Shown: positions 45,680 through 55,481 of the stretch, piece after piece
Position numbering within the stretch: position 1 is the first letter of the stretch
How the letters are laid out: the number at the start of each line of letters is the position of its first letter
From: Nitrospirota bacterium
GTDB lineage: Bacteria > Nitrospirota > Nitrospiria > Nitrospirales > Nitrospiraceae
Assembly: GCA_030645475.1 (NCBI GenBank)
Contig: JAUSMA010000015.1
Coordinates: 186,001 to 250,000 of the forward strand
Direction of reading: 5' to 3'
DNA length: 64,000 bases
Translations under genes and position numbers: made by a program
Notes under the pieces: generated by a model
Databases searched by the model: none
Told to the model about the DNA's origin: nothing
The model's input: the letters and a program-made list of their open reading frames with translations, nothing else

Positions 45680-46108
45680 CTACTGCCAACCCGTCACCTC
45701 ATACCCCTTCTCTTGCAAGCACCGATTCACGAAATTCGTGTAGGCTTGATTCGGCGGCGACCCGGCGAACGCGTAGTATAACCCCGTGAGTAATCCCCAC
45801 ACCGCCCCGCTCGCGGCCCCGATCATGGAACCTCTGCCGGCAGCACCGGAGATGGCGCCACCGACTGCGCCGCTTGCCGCACCGATTCCCGCACCAACCG
45901 CCGTACCGGCCGCCACACGACCGGCCTTCCCGCTCCCCTCTTCCGCCCCAGCCGTTTCCGCTAATTGCCGACAGGCCTCAAGATCCTGCTCCACGACTTC
46001 CTTCCCGACAGATTGCAGATGCGCATTGGGATACAGAATGGGATGGGCCGTCGAGCAAGCGGTGAGCAGCAGCGATCCTCCGAGGAGGCACAACACTTTT
46101 TGCCTCAT
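45680..46108 (-). CDS. Glycine-zipper lipoprotein (paralogue)
   Basis: This 142-residue protein has a lipobox LLLTACS, then a helix with EACRQLAETAGAEEG. A glycine zipper (GTAVGAGIGAASGAVGGAISGAAGRGSMIGAASGAVWG) is followed by the conserved tail CLQEKGYEVTGWQ, shared with the protein at 45124. The start overlaps the yggU stop (ATGA). The paralogues are next to each other and each is followed by a family II hairpin. Confidence 0.82.
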   Translation of the reverse strand: MRQKVLCLLGGSLLLTACSTAHPILYPNAHLQSVGKEVVEQDLEACRQLAETAGAEEGSGKAGRVAAGTAVGAGIGAASGAVGGAISGAAGRGSMIGAASGAVWGLLTGLYYAFAGSPPNQAYTNFVNRCLQEKGYEVTGWQ

Positions 46109-46425
46109 GGCTTCGCCACTGCCTTCTCCTCACCAAGGTTCAAGCGGTCTCGTACGAGCTGCGCGGTAGCCCCTTTCACGAGGACACGTTTGTGCCGCCC
46201 ACTCGCACCGGATTGGATCTGCACCGAAGCAAGAGGCGTCGAGAGTTGGCGGGCCAAGAATCGGATCAATTCGTCGTTGGCTGCGCCATCGACCGGAGGG
46301 GCGGCTATTCTGATTTTAATCGCGTCGCCGTGAAGGCCCACACATTCTGTAGTGGAGGCTTTAGGCTGGATATGAACGGTGAGGACCGCTCCGGCTTTGG
46401 TGTCCTGCACAATCAGCGCATTCAT
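46105..46425 (-). CDS. yggU: DUF167/YggU-family protein
   Basis: This 106-residue protein matches the small YggU fold: VHIQPKASTTECVGLHGDAIKIRIAAPPVDGAANDELIRFLA and VQIQSGASGRHKRVLVKG. These are the conserved elements of the family (PGAK, PPVDGKAN, GxxSRxK). The function is not known. The stop overlaps the start of the downstream lipoprotein gene, so the two share a message. Confidence 0.92.
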   Translation of the reverse strand: MNALIVQDTKAGAVLTVHIQPKASTTECVGLHGDAIKIRIAAPPVDGAANDELIRFLARQLSTPLASVQIQSGASGRHKRVLVKGATAQLVRDRLNLGEEKAVAKP

Positions 46426-46473
46426 CTGTGGCAGAGCCAGGAACCTAACAGAGCTTGCTCATTTACGTTGTCC

Positions 46474-46599
46474 CAGGATGCTCAAAAAGACCGTCCAGCA
46501 AGGCCGCAGGCGAATCAAAACCGGAAGCGTACCCTCAGGGGCACGCTGAGGATTTCGATGAGCCGAGAACGATGCTGGCGGACTTTTTCAGCACCCTGG
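46474..46599 (+). repeat. Family I dispersed repeat, copy 4
   Basis: The ends CCAGGATGCTCAAAAAG and CTTTTTCAGCACCCTGG pair. It contains GCAAGGCCGCAGGCGA, GCGTACCCTC and GGATTTCGATGAGCCGAGAACG. It lies 6 nt 3' of the cbbQ stop codon. Confidence 0.85.
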
Positions 46600-46605
46600 A
46601 AGGGA

Positions 46606-47424
46606 TTAGAAAATGGCCTTCACCAATTCCAAGATACTGCGCTGCATATCGGGATCATCGGTAATCGGACGAGCAATCGCCACATCGCAGGCTCGATCGG
46701 TCGCCACACCTTGCCGTATCAATGTCCCGGCATAGATCAGCAATCTGGTGCTAACCCCTTCTTCCAAGCCATGATTCTTGAGGTTTCGTACCTTGCCGCC
46801 GAGCTTTACCAGACTGGCAGCAAGATCACGGCTGATCCCTGCTTCCCGTTCGACGACCGTGGTTTCGACGTCGGGCGCCGGATAGTCGAACTCGATCGCC
46901 ATAAAGCGCTGCTTCGTGCTTTGCTTCAAATCCTTGAGCACGCTCTGATAACCGGGGTTGTAAGAAATGACGAGCAGGAAGTCGTCTGCTGCTTCAAGAA
47001 TCTGGCCTTTCTTCTCGATCGGCAACAGGCGGCGATCGTCGCTCAGCGGGTGGATAATGACCGTCGTATCCTTCCGCGCCTCGACGATTTCGTCCAAATA
47101 GACGATCGCGCCATGTTTCACGCCGAGCGTGAGCGGCCCATCGACCCACACCGTCTCTTGGCCCTTCAGCAAATATCTCCCCACGAGATCGGAAGCGGTG
47201 AGATCTTCGTGACAGGCTACCGTAATCAAGGGACGACCGAGCTTGTAGGCCATATGCTGAACGAATCGGGTCTTGCCGCAGCCGGTCGGCCCCTTGAGCA
47301 TGACCGGCATCTTGCTGTTCGCCGCAATCGTGAACAGTCCGATCTCGCCACGGACCTCCGCGTAGAACGGCTCCCGCTCGATTCGATATTGCCCCACGTC
47401 GACTTCGCGTCCCTGCTGACTCAT
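46606..47424 (-). CDS. cbbQ: CbbQ/NirQ/NorQ-type MoxR AAA+ ATPase
   Basis: From ATG 47424 the protein has 272 residues. The ribosome binding site AAAGG lies about 10 nt before it; the frame extends 17 codons upstream. Motifs: Walker [11 protein letters not shown], Walker [17 protein letters not shown], sensor [11 protein letters not shown], and the [10 protein letters not shown]-terminus typical of CbbQ. It would act with CbbO to remodel a client enzyme such as a RuBisCO or denitrification-type complex. Neither client gene is in this window. cbbO is 2.9 kb away and not in the same operon. Confidence 0.93.
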   Translation of the reverse strand: MSQQGREVDVGQYRIEREPFYAEVRGEIGLFTIAANSKMPVMLKGPTGCGKTRFVQHMAYKLGRPLITVACHEDLTASDLVGRYLLKGQETVWVDGPLTLGVKHGAIVYLDEIVEARKDTTVIIHPLSDDRRLLPIEKKGQILEAADDFLLVISYNPGYQSVLKDLKQSTKQRFMAIEFDYPAPDVETTVVEREAGISRDLAASLVKLGGKVRNLKNHGLEEGVSTRLLIYAGTLIRQGVATDRACDVAIARPITDDPDMQRSILELVKAIF

Positions 47425-47608
47425 GACTCTTGCCTTTTGTAGATGTTCAACCAGCTTCGTGCTGCGGTAGGGCACGATAAACGGAACCGAGGCTGAAGAT
47501 CAAGCGATCCGGCAGGGATATCAGAACTCTGACAAGCAGACAGCTTTCCGATTTCTCACGTCTATCATAGAGGGAGTGGCCAATGCTGTGCTTTTACTAT
47601 TCTCTCAG

Positions 47609-47702
47609 ATCTCGCAGCCAGGGCAATCCTGACTGCGGCCGTCGAACGAGCACTGTTTCATCGTGCGCGTTCCGGGAGCAAAGGGATGCCCTGGCTACGA
47701 GA
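47609..47702 (+). repeat. Family II hairpin repeat, copy B
   Basis: The arms ATCTCGCAGCCAGGGC and GCCCTGGCTACGAGA pair. The core is nearly identical to copy A: CGTCGAACGAGCAC, then TGCGCGTTCCGGGAGCAAAGGG. It lies just 3' of the histidine kinase gene at 47715. Confidence 0.85.
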
Positions 47703-47714
47703 CCACCCCCTTGC

Positions 47715-50700
47715 TTAGGCGGCTTTTACACCGTCGAGTATTTCCCGCACCTTTTGCGCCAACACGTGCGGGGAGAAGGGCTTGGGCAGGAACCCCGTCT
47801 CTCGGCTTACGCCGCCCTGGTCGAACACCGGATGGTCCGGGTACCCCGACATGTAGAGCACTTTAATTCCCGGACGAACAGTGAGGAGCTTCTCTGCGAC
47901 TTCGGGGCCGCTCATCTGTGGCATCACGACATCCGTCAACAACAGATGGATGGGCCCCACGTATTTGGTGCTGGTGAGGAGGGCTTCGATACCGTGACGC
48001 GCCTCCAGTACCGTATAGCCATGCAGCCGCAATGTTTCGTGTACCAGCCCCCGAACCGCCGGTTCGTCTTCGACCAAGAGAATCGTTTCGCGGCCACGCG
48101 CCGGATCGATCGTTTCGGTCGCCCCCGCTGCCCCCGGCGCCTCGGCCTCGACCCGTGGGAAGTAGATCCGGAAGGTCGTGCCCTTGGCAGGAGCACTCTC
48201 CACCATAATGCTCCCCCCGCTCTGCTTGACGATGCCATAGACGGTTGAGAGTCCTAGTCCTGTCCCTTTTCCCTGCTCCTTCGTCGTGAAAAACGGCTCG
48301 AACAGGTGAGACCGAGTCTCGGCATCCATTCCATGACCGGTATCGCGAACCAACAGCAGCACATAGGATCCCGGCTCGACCCCGACGGCATCCAGGCGCG
48401 CCCCTTTACCGATCGTCACATTTTTGGTTTGAATCGTCAGCCGCCCGCCCTTAGGCATCGCATCGCGCGCATTGACCACCAGATTCATAATGACCTGCTC
48501 GACCTGTCCGGGATCCGCCTTGATGGCGCCAGCTGAGGAGTCGAGTTCCGTGCAGAGTTCGACGATATCCTCACCGATGAGACGCCGCAACATGCCATCC
48601 ATGTTGGCCACGAGGGCGTTGAGATCCAGCACTTTCGCCGCAATAAACTGACGGCGGCTGAACGCCAGCAATTGACGAGTCAGCCCGGATGCCCGGTCGG
48701 CCGCTTTCTTGATCTCCTCCATATCTTTCCGCATGGCATCGGTGGGTCCCAGCCGGCCAAGCAGCAACTCGCTGTACCCTCGAATCACGGTGAGGAGATT
48801 GTTAAAATCGTGCGCGACGCCGCCGGCCAATCGCCCGACGGCTTCCATTTTCTGGGCTTGGCGCAATTGGGCTTCGGTTTCCCGAAGCACCCCTTCCGTT
48901 CGAGCCCGCTCTCCGAACTGGCCGATCTTGAGGCCGATGTCTTCCACCATTCGCAACAACTCGTCATCGGGCTGCCGGACCTGACGGCTGAAGAGTTCGA
49001 TGACACCCTCGATCTCACTTCCGATGAGCACAGGAAATCCAAACGCCCCATGGAGCCCAGCCTCCTGAGCCTGCACGCCACGAGGAAAATTCGTATCCAG
49101 CGCAACGTCTGTCACCCAGGCCGACTTGCCGCTGGCCCAAATACGCCCGGGCAAGCCTTCTTCCCGAAGAAATACCTGCTGCCAGGTCACCATCGTAAAC
49201 GGATCGGCTTGCACAGATGACGACTTCCACTGATCGAGGCAGCGCAACAACCCAGCTGCCTTATCCACCCGCCAGAAGACGCCCAGATCCCATTCCAAGC
49301 TCTCCCCAACCGCCTGAATAATTTTCGGGACCGCCTCTTCCAGGGTCGTCGACTCGGACAGGACTCGCGTCACCGCATACTGAGATGCCAGGCGCCGTTC
49401 AGCCCGGCGGCGGTCGGTAATGTCCCGAATGAAGGCACTGAAAATATAGGCATCCCCGATCTTAGCCGGAGACACCGCCAGCTCGACGGGAAGCTCCCAG
49501 CCGTTCCGGTGTTGCGCGACAATTTCAATCCGGCGGTTCAGGATTGCGCCGGCCCCGGTCCGGAGAAACTCACGAATGCCCCGTTCGTGCGCCTGACGAT
49601 CCCGCTCAGGAATAATGGTTTCAGCCAGGGCCCTTCCGAGCGCTTCCTCGCGAGACCATCCGAAAATCGCCGTGGCCTGCGCATTCCAATCAGTCACAAT
49701 CCCGGTCGAGTCGATCGTGATCACCCCATCGAGCGCGGTATCGACGATGGCTCGGTTTCGCTCCTGGCTTTGGAGTAGCGCGGTCTCGGCGGCCTTCGCC
49801 CAGGCACTTTCTTGTTGCGCCTGTCGATGTTCAGCGCGCAATCGCGCCGTGGACCACAGCAACAACACCAACATGGGAATCCAGACCACTCCGGCAATGA
49901 TTCCAGCTTTCCACATGAACGTATGAATCGGTGCCAAAATATCCTGCCGATCCATGCGCACCAGGACCGTCCAGCCCAACCCGACAAACTCTCCAAACCC
50001 CTGGGTCTTCGCATAGCCTGTCACCACTGGAACATGCCGGCGCAAATGCTCCTCTTCGATAAACCCCGGATCTCCAGCCTCACTCAACAGCACCGACGGG
50101 AGCCCCATGGTCTTGAGATTGAGATTCTCCGAAGAGGACACCATCGAATCGACAAACACCTTGCCCTGCTGCGTCACCATTTGATATTCGACTCGCCCAC
50201 CCCCGCCCTGTCGATCTTCAAGCGCGCGAATGGTCCTGGTGGTGACCTCCTCCAAAAATGGAATCCCCACCCGCGTGGTCACGACGCCCAGGAACGTGCC
50301 TTGCGAGTCGAGAATCGGAGCCGTAAGGGCAATGGCATCGACACCACTGTCCGTCTCATGCGCGGCCACATCGGCCACGTCCAGTCGTCGCGTCGCACGC
50401 GCGGCCAAAAACCATGGGGCCTGGCTATAGTCATGCCCCGTCAGCGAAGACTCTGTCGCCGCCACAATCGAGCCCTGACTATCCGTGACCGCGAGCCACA
50501 GATACACCGGGGAATAGGCGGTCTTCATCCACTTCAAATACTCGGACAGGTATCTCGGATCCGAGGCGCGCAACGAAAAGGCGCGGGCCATCATGAGGGC
50601 GTCGCCCTGGCGTTCGAACAACATCCGATCGGTTTTCTCGGCCACTTCCGCTGCGGCAAGCGTCAACTCTTCCCCCGTCGCCACCACCAGTCGAGACTCA

Positions 50701-50819
50701 ACGAACTGAATCAGCCGGGCGCCGGCGATAAGTGCGAGCAGGGACATGGCAATAATGAGATAGGGCAACCAGCGATAGCGGCGCAGATCGAGGAATGAGA
50801 GGGCCATTGACGTCTTCAT
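47715..50819 (-). CDS. Cache/PAS/GAF hybrid sensor histidine kinase
   Basis: This 1034-residue protein has two membrane segments (about 16-36 and 303-325) enclosing a Cache-like sensor. A PAS domain (about 350-470), a GAF domain (about 500-640), a HisKA region with AHDFNNLLTVIRGYSELL and the phospho-acceptor His, and an HATPase with NLVVNARDAMPKGG and GHGMDAETRSHLFEPFFTTK follow. The C-terminal receiver carries LLLTDVVMPQMSG. It is a complete hybrid kinase. Its start overlaps the stop of the DUF2156 gene (ATGA). Confidence 0.93.
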   Translation of the reverse strand: MKTSMALSFLDLRRYRWLPYLIIAMSLLALIAGARLIQFVESRLVVATGEELTLAAAEVAEKTDRMLFERQGDALMMARAFSLRASDPRYLSEYLKWMKTAYSPVYLWLAVTDSQGSIVAATESSLTGHDYSQAPWFLAARATRRLDVADVAAHETDSGVDAIALTAPILDSQGTFLGVVTTRVGIPFLEEVTTRTIRALEDRQGGGGRVEYQMVTQQGKVFVDSMVSSSENLNLKTMGLPSVLLSEAGDPGFIEEEHLRRHVPVVTGYAKTQGFGEFVGLGWTVLVRMDRQDILAPIHTFMWKAGIIAGVVWIPMLVLLLWSTARLRAEHRQAQQESAWAKAAETALLQSQERNRAIVDTALDGVITIDSTGIVTDWNAQATAIFGWSREEALGRALAETIIPERDRQAHERGIREFLRTGAGAILNRRIEIVAQHRNGWELPVELAVSPAKIGDAYIFSAFIRDITDRRRAERRLASQYAVTRVLSESTTLEEAVPKIIQAVGESLEWDLGVFWRVDKAAGLLRCLDQWKSSSVQADPFTMVTWQQVFLREEGLPGRIWASGKSAWVTDVALDTNFPRGVQAQEAGLHGAFGFPVLIGSEIEGVIELFSRQVRQPDDELLRMVEDIGLKIGQFGERARTEGVLRETEAQLRQAQKMEAVGRLAGGVAHDFNNLLTVIRGYSELLLGRLGPTDAMRKDMEEIKKAADRASGLTRQLLAFSRRQFIAAKVLDLNALVANMDGMLRRLIGEDIVELCTELDSSAGAIKADPGQVEQVIMNLVVNARDAMPKGGRLTIQTKNVTIGKGARLDAVGVEPGSYVLLLVRDTGHGMDAETRSHLFEPFFTTKEQGKGTGLGLSTVYGIVKQSGGSIMVESAPAKGTTFRIYFPRVEAEAPGAAGATETIDPARGRETILLVEDEPAVRGLVHETLRLHGYTVLEARHGIEALLTSTKYVGPIHLLLTDVVMPQMSGPEVAEKLLTVRPGIKVLYMSGYPDHPVFDQGGVSRETGFLPKPFSPHVLAQKVREILDGVKAA

Positions 50820-52321
50820 GATTCACGCGCCGGGGAAGCGACGAAATTGGGAATCAGCAGAGCCGGATGATAGGCCTGTTTAGATGCACGCAGGCCTGGC
50901 AGCCCTGCATCATCCATCGTATTGATGTAGCCGGCCCCTTTCGATACAGCCATCCGACAGGTCTCACGAAATAGATATTGCGCCAGACCGGGAAGAGTCC
51001 GATCCGCTACCTCTAGGAGGACACAGAATGTCGCGTCCGTCAACCAATAGCCGAAGGTATAGGCGCAGATCCGGCCCTGAATCCTGACGACCGTCCCGCT
51101 GATCTGAAGGACCGGCGCATGCGACCACAGGACTTCATGCACCGACTCCGCATCAGCCAGCAGCATCTCGCCGAACGACTCAAGCCCTTCCGCTTGCTTC
51201 TGGCGGGACCAGTCCCCGAGGAGGACACGACAGCCCTCACGGTCGCCAAGCTGATAGCTGTCCACCTCACAGGTCTGCTCTCGCTCGAATCGATTGCACA
51301 ATGCGCGCTGAGATTTATATCTGTCGCCCGCCAGAGCTGCGAGGTCCGTTGCACGGTACAGATAGTCTGGTTCCTTGGGCGTCAGACGATATCCCAGCCG
51401 CTCAAACTTTGGTGCCAACTGGGCCGACACGTTCTCAACTCGGCTGACCGACGAGTCACCGTTCCAGCGCCGCAGCAGCTCCATCGCGGCAGACAATGGT
51501 GCGTCGATGGAGCCGGTCCCCAACGGAGGCAAGAGCATGAACCACCCGTCCGGCGATTGCGCAAAGAGGCACAAGGCCCCGTGAAGCTCCATCCACCAAT
51601 AGGCTAACAGCCCGTTACTCATATAGTGATAGATCGGCGAATAGGCGGCAGGCGATTGAGGCCCGCCAAATCCAGACCGATCCAGCGCTATCGTCAGTCG
51701 AGGGATATCGTCTACCGTCAGACGCTGCAGCGACAGGGTCCCCCACCGAGCGGCAACTGCGGCTGTCATATCTGGAAGGGGGGCCAGCACAATCACGTCC
51801 TCTTGAAACCGTCCGACGAGCCGAGGGTGTGTGACAAGCTCTTCACGGATGCCTGGTTGATCCAGCAACGCCATCACCCGGTCGGCATGATGCTGGATCT
51901 CTCCCGGAATTTCCTCTCGCATAAACGGACATTTCGTATCCCACCCCAAAAAAATCTGGTCGTGCGCCTCATTCCACATCAGCGCCAGTGGATAGAGCTG
52001 ACAATCGAGCGGGCGCTGCTCATAGATACGGCACTGTGACGTCGCTGAGTCGAATGCCGGGCAGAGATAGCCCTCTCCATGGGGGACTGGAACCAGAGTT
52101 ACCTGCGAGCCTCGCCGATCGGGAAAGGCCGTGCTCTCAATGCCCCCAGTCAGGGCTCTGGTAATTTCGTCCCCGGTAAAATAGGGACGCAGGGCACTGT
52201 CGGGGTCCGGAAAGCGACAACAGACATCGCACTGTAGACAGCTACGGCTCGGCACGAGTTGTGGCAGCGCGGTTGATAATGTCACGGACAGGCCCAGCAG
52301 TTCATCGGTACAGTCGGACAT
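50816..52321 (-). CDS. CxxCxxCC Fe/Zn-binding plus DUF2156 (GNAT-like) fusion protein
   Basis: The 501-residue protein begins with a Cys-rich YkgJ-type domain (CLQCDVCCRFPDPDS, then YLCPAFDSATSQCRIYEQRPLDCQLYPL), a metal-binding site, to about residue 180. The second half resembles the LPG synthetase/DUF2156 acyltransferase-like fold (YRATDLAALAGDRYKSQRALCNRFEREQ, KGAGYINTMDDAGLPGLRASKQAYHP). This domain is used by aminoacyl-phosphatidylglycerol synthases. There is no membrane segment. It is coupled to the hybrid kinase. Function unknown. Confidence 0.8.
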   Translation of the reverse strand: MSDCTDELLGLSVTLSTALPQLVPSRSCLQCDVCCRFPDPDSALRPYFTGDEITRALTGGIESTAFPDRRGSQVTLVPVPHGEGYLCPAFDSATSQCRIYEQRPLDCQLYPLALMWNEAHDQIFLGWDTKCPFMREEIPGEIQHHADRVMALLDQPGIREELVTHPRLVGRFQEDVIVLAPLPDMTAAVAARWGTLSLQRLTVDDIPRLTIALDRSGFGGPQSPAAYSPIYHYMSNGLLAYWWMELHGALCLFAQSPDGWFMLLPPLGTGSIDAPLSAAMELLRRWNGDSSVSRVENVSAQLAPKFERLGYRLTPKEPDYLYRATDLAALAGDRYKSQRALCNRFEREQTCEVDSYQLGDREGCRVLLGDWSRQKQAEGLESFGEMLLADAESVHEVLWSHAPVLQISGTVVRIQGRICAYTFGYWLTDATFCVLLEVADRTLPGLAQYLFRETCRMAVSKGAGYINTMDDAGLPGLRASKQAYHPALLIPNFVASPARES

Positions 52322-52549
52322 GGGAGGATTCCAATCGATATGTCGCGTATACTAGCACCATTCTGCAGGAGGGCCCAAGGGGATGTCACCTTTTCACTGG
52401 CGTCCCTCCTCATCATGTGCCGCAATATATTGCCTCCCGTTGTCCGCTCCATTAGCACCGGCTGCCATAACCTTGCGTCGATCTCACCGCCTCTTCCCCT
52501 TCGCGCCCCTCGCCCCTTGTACGATCCTAAATCCTCGTGTTAGAGTTCG

Positions 52550-54055
52550 TTGCCCTCGCATGAAAGGCTCTCATTGACATGGACACCCCCTCTGTCTGAT
52601 TTGGCTACCTCCGACCTCCTTCATCGCTGCGCGATCATCCGTGACCAACTGAGCCACGCGGGCCTCTTTCCGGCTCTGCCAGGACAAGAACCGGTTCCCG
52701 GAGCGGTTGCCGCGACGACGACCTGGCGAATCGCTACCACGCCATTCACCGTCACCCAAGAGCAGTTAGACTTTTTTCACCGGCTTGGCCCGCAGCTCCT
52801 TTCGTTTTATCGGGCGCTGAACCGCCTCTACCTCGACAGTGTGCGAGGCCTCCAACCGACCTGGATCGCGGGATACCTCGACCAAGGCAAGCCGGAAGGT
52901 CTGATCACGTACAGCCGGATGAAGCGATTTCGCGATCACCTCCCCGCCGTCATCCGACCGGACGTCATCCCCACCCAGGATGGTATGGTCATCACCGAAC
53001 TCGACTCAGTCCCAGGCGGGATCGGCATGACGGCCTGCCTCTCGTCGCTCTATGCCGATGCGCAGACTGATGGGCTGTCGCTCGTGGGAGGGCCCGACGG
53101 GATGGTGCAAGGATTTGCGGCCATGCTGAAGGCCCAGCTCGCCCAGCATACCGGCTGCATCGCGATTCTGCTGTCGGAAGAAGCCAAAGACTATCGACCG
53201 GAAATGACGTGGCTCACGGCCCGGCTGCGAGCGATCGGGGTCGACGCCTATTGCGTGGAGCCTCGACAGGTTCGATTCACGGAAGAAGGCCTCCGGATCA
53301 CCCACGAAGGAATCGATCTGCCGATCGCCTTGATCTATCGCTTCTACGAGTTATTCGACCTGCTCAATATTCCCAAATCAGAACTTGTCCAATATGCGGT
53401 CAAGAAGGACCGGGTCGCCGTCACGCCGCCCTATAAGCCGGCGCTGGAAGAAAAGCTCGCCTTTGCCCTGCTCCATCACCCGGCCCTACGCCCCTTCTGG
53501 GAGCAAGCCTTGGGGCAAGAGGTCTTCCTGCATCTGACGACGATCATGCCTCGTACGTGGATTCTCGATCCTGCGCCGATCCCTCCATCCGCCACGATTC
53601 CTGGGTTGGCAATGGGCGGACGGGCCGTGATGAACTGGCGCGATCTGGCCACGGCCACTCAGAAAGAACGGCACTTGGTGATCAAGCCATCGGGATTCTC
53701 CGAACTCGCCTGGGGCAGCCGAGGGGTGTCGGTTGGCCACGATATGCCGCAACATGAATGGGCTGCTGCCATCGACAAGGCCCTGGCCTCGTTTCCCCAA
53801 ACGCCCTATATCCTGCAGGAGTTTCATAAGGGCCGCCTGTACGACCTCGATTACTTCGATCCCATCAGCGGCGACATGAACCGGATGTCCGGTCGTGCCA
53901 GGCTCTCCCCCTATTATTTCGTGAGTGGCGAAACGATCGAGCTGGCTGGTATCCTGGCAACCGTCTGTTCATCGGACAAGAAAGTGATCCACGGAATGAA
54001 GGACGCCGTCATGGTGCCCTGCGCAGCGATGAAGAACCTGAGTGCTGAGTGCTGA
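52550..54055 (+). CDS. ATP-grasp-like hypothetical protein
   Basis: This 501-residue protein starts at TTG (52550), though TTG 52574 is preceded by AAAGG and may be the real start. The N-terminal half has GMVITELDSVPGGIGMTACL; the second half has ATP-grasp-type features: HLVIKPSGFSELAWGSRGVSVG, PYILQEFHKGR and a Tyr-rich C-terminal region. This is close to the glutathionylspermidine synthase-like/circularly permuted ATP-grasp group, but the precise reaction is unknown. Its last codons and stop are inside a heptamer repeat. Confidence 0.65.
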   Translation: MPSHERLSLTWTPPLSDLATSDLLHRCAIIRDQLSHAGLFPALPGQEPVPGAVAATTTWRIATTPFTVTQEQLDFFHRLGPQLLSFYRALNRLYLDSVRGLQPTWIAGYLDQGKPEGLITYSRMKRFRDHLPAVIRPDVIPTQDGMVITELDSVPGGIGMTACLSSLYADAQTDGLSLVGGPDGMVQGFAAMLKAQLAQHTGCIAILLSEEAKDYRPEMTWLTARLRAIGVDAYCVEPRQVRFTEEGLRITHEGIDLPIALIYRFYELFDLLNIPKSELVQYAVKKDRVAVTPPYKPALEEKLAFALLHHPALRPFWEQALGQEVFLHLTTIMPRTWILDPAPIPPSATIPGLAMGGRAVMNWRDLATATQKERHLVIKPSGFSELAWGSRGVSVGHDMPQHEWAAAIDKALASFPQTPYILQEFHKGRLYDLDYFDPISGDMNRMSGRARLSPYYFVSGETIELAGILATVCSSDKKVIHGMKDAVMVPCAAMKNLSAEC

Positions 54056-54060
54056 GTGCT
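54038..54060 (+). repeat. Heptamer tandem repeat (CTGAGTG)x3
   Basis: The heptamer CTGAGTG is repeated three times and ends immediately before the grx ATG. The stop codon and last four codons of the ATP-grasp-like gene fall inside it. A similar element is embedded in the glycosyltransferase gene at about 57615. Confidence 0.85.
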
Positions 54061-54315
54061 ATGGCTTTAACTCTCTATCATGTTGCCTGGTGCCCCGACT
54101 GTGAAGTCGTGCGCGACAAGCTGGCGGACCTCCACATCGACTACGAGCAGGTCATCGTGCCCGACATCAGGCCGATGCGCAAAATCGTCCACGAAGTCTC
54201 GGGCCAGTACTATGTTCCCGTCCTCAAGGATGGAGACCGGGTGTTGACGGAAACCGACGACATTCTCGACTATTTGGACAAGACGTACGGTCAGGACCGG
54301 ATCCCGGGTCGTTAA
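54061..54315 (+). CDS. Glutaredoxin-like protein
   Basis: This 84-residue protein carries a dithiol CPDC (11-14), a cis-proline region (YYVPVLKDG) and DILDYLD. It is a single-domain glutaredoxin/glutathione S-transferase N-terminal-type protein, somewhat close to the GST-like NTD fold. Start ATG 54061 lies directly after the heptamer repeat. It would reduce disulfides or bind glutathione. No RBS is seen, because the repeat occupies that position. Confidence 0.82.
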   Translation: MALTLYHVAWCPDCEVVRDKLADLHIDYEQVIVPDIRPMRKIVHEVSGQYYVPVLKDGDRVLTETDDILDYLDKTYGQDRIPGR

Positions 54316-54356
54316 TCGAACAACCTGCCGATCCACTCGACAGCAAAGGAGACCGC

Positions 54357-55481
54357 ATGGAAGCTTGGAGACGCATACTCGCTGACAGCATCGTGAAACC
54401 CAAAGACTTGGCGGAGCGGCTCGGTGTCGACGTAAAAGAAATCGAAGCCATCGTCGGCGACTATCCAATGCGCATTACCCCCACGGTGATGGCGACGATT
54501 AAGGAAAAGGGCGACGCCATTTGGAAACAGGTGGTCCCGGACATCGCCGAAATGGATGACTTCGAAGCGGAAGACGATCCGCTCGAAGAGGACCTCATGA
54601 GCCCGGTCCCGCACCTCGTCCACCGCTATCCGGATCGCGTCCTGCTGATGGTCACGAATCAGTGCCCGATCTATTGCCGCTTCTGCACGAGAAAGCGGCT
54701 GGTCGGGAAACCGGGTTTCCTCAAGAAAGGCGAACTCGATCAAGCCATCGCCTACTTGCGGGAACATACCGAAGTGCGCGACGTCATCCTCTCCGGCGGC
54801 GACCCGCTGCTCCTGCCGGATCATTTACTGGAGCGAATTCTCAAAGCCCTGCGCACCATCCCACATCTGGAACTGGTTCGCCTGGGCTCTCGGGTGCCCG
54901 GCACGTTGCCGGAACGGATCACCCCGGAACTCTGCGCGATCGTGAAGAAGTATCACCCCATCTATATGAACCTGCACTTCAACCATCCGGACGAACTCAC
55001 TCCGGCCGTCAAAGCGGCCTGTGGGATGTTAGCCGATGCCGGTGTGCCGCTTGGCGCGCAAACCGTACTATTGAAAGGCGTCAACGACGACCCTGAAATC
55101 ATGAAGCGCTTGATGCATCAGCTCCTGCTCGCGCGCATCAAGCCCTACTATCTCTATCAAGCCGACCTGACCAAGGGCACGAATCACTTCCGCACCACGG
55201 TCGAAACGGGATTGAACATCATTAAATCGCTGCAGGGCCATACCAGCGGAATGGCCGTCCCACATTTCGTGATCGATGCGCCAGGCGGCGGCGGTAAGAT
55301 CCCCTTGCTTCCCGGCGACTATATGGTGCACATGGATGCCGAGGGAGTCCTCTTGAAAAACTATGAGGGCAAGGCCTTCCACTATCCTCAGCCGAAACAG
55401 GGTTCGTCCCGCGAGCTGCCGATGGTCAGCGCAGGGCCTTCACTGAACTCATGTAGTAATGGAGAGCACGACGACCTGTGA
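54357..55481 (+). CDS. KamA-family radical SAM aminomutase (lysine 2,3-aminomutase-like)
   Basis: This 374-residue protein has the radical SAM cluster motif CPIYCRFCTRKR (CxxxCxxC) in its first third. LSGGDPLLLPDHLLERIL and the PLP-lysine region VIDAPGGGGKIPLLPGDY are also typical. It is the right size for KamA. It could make beta-lysine from lysine, or be EpmB-like and act on lysyl groups of elongation factor P; no epmA is seen here. Its stop overlaps the dcd start. Confidence 0.9.
   Translation: MEAWRRILADSIVKPKDLAERLGVDVKEIEAIVGDYPMRITPTVMATIKEKGDAIWKQVVPDIAEMDDFEAEDDPLEEDLMSPVPHLVHRYPDRVLLMVTNQCPIYCRFCTRKRLVGKPGFLKKGELDQAIAYLREHTEVRDVILSGGDPLLLPDHLLERILKALRTIPHLELVRLGSRVPGTLPERITPELCAIVKKYHPIYMNLHFNHPDELTPAVKAACGMLADAGVPLGAQTVLLKGVNDDPEIMKRLMHQLLLARIKPYYLYQADLTKGTNHFRTTVETGLNIIKSLQGHTSGMAVPHFVIDAPGGGGKIPLLPGDYMVHMDAEGVLLKNYEGKAFHYPQPKQGSSRELPMVSAGPSLNSCSNGEHDDL

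Noticed and set aside
46192..47442. 416-codon plus-strand ORF
   Set aside because: Antisense of yggU and cbbQ; Arg-rich low-quality translation.
49812..50798. 328-codon plus-strand ORF
   Set aside because: Antisense of the hybrid histidine kinase sensor region.
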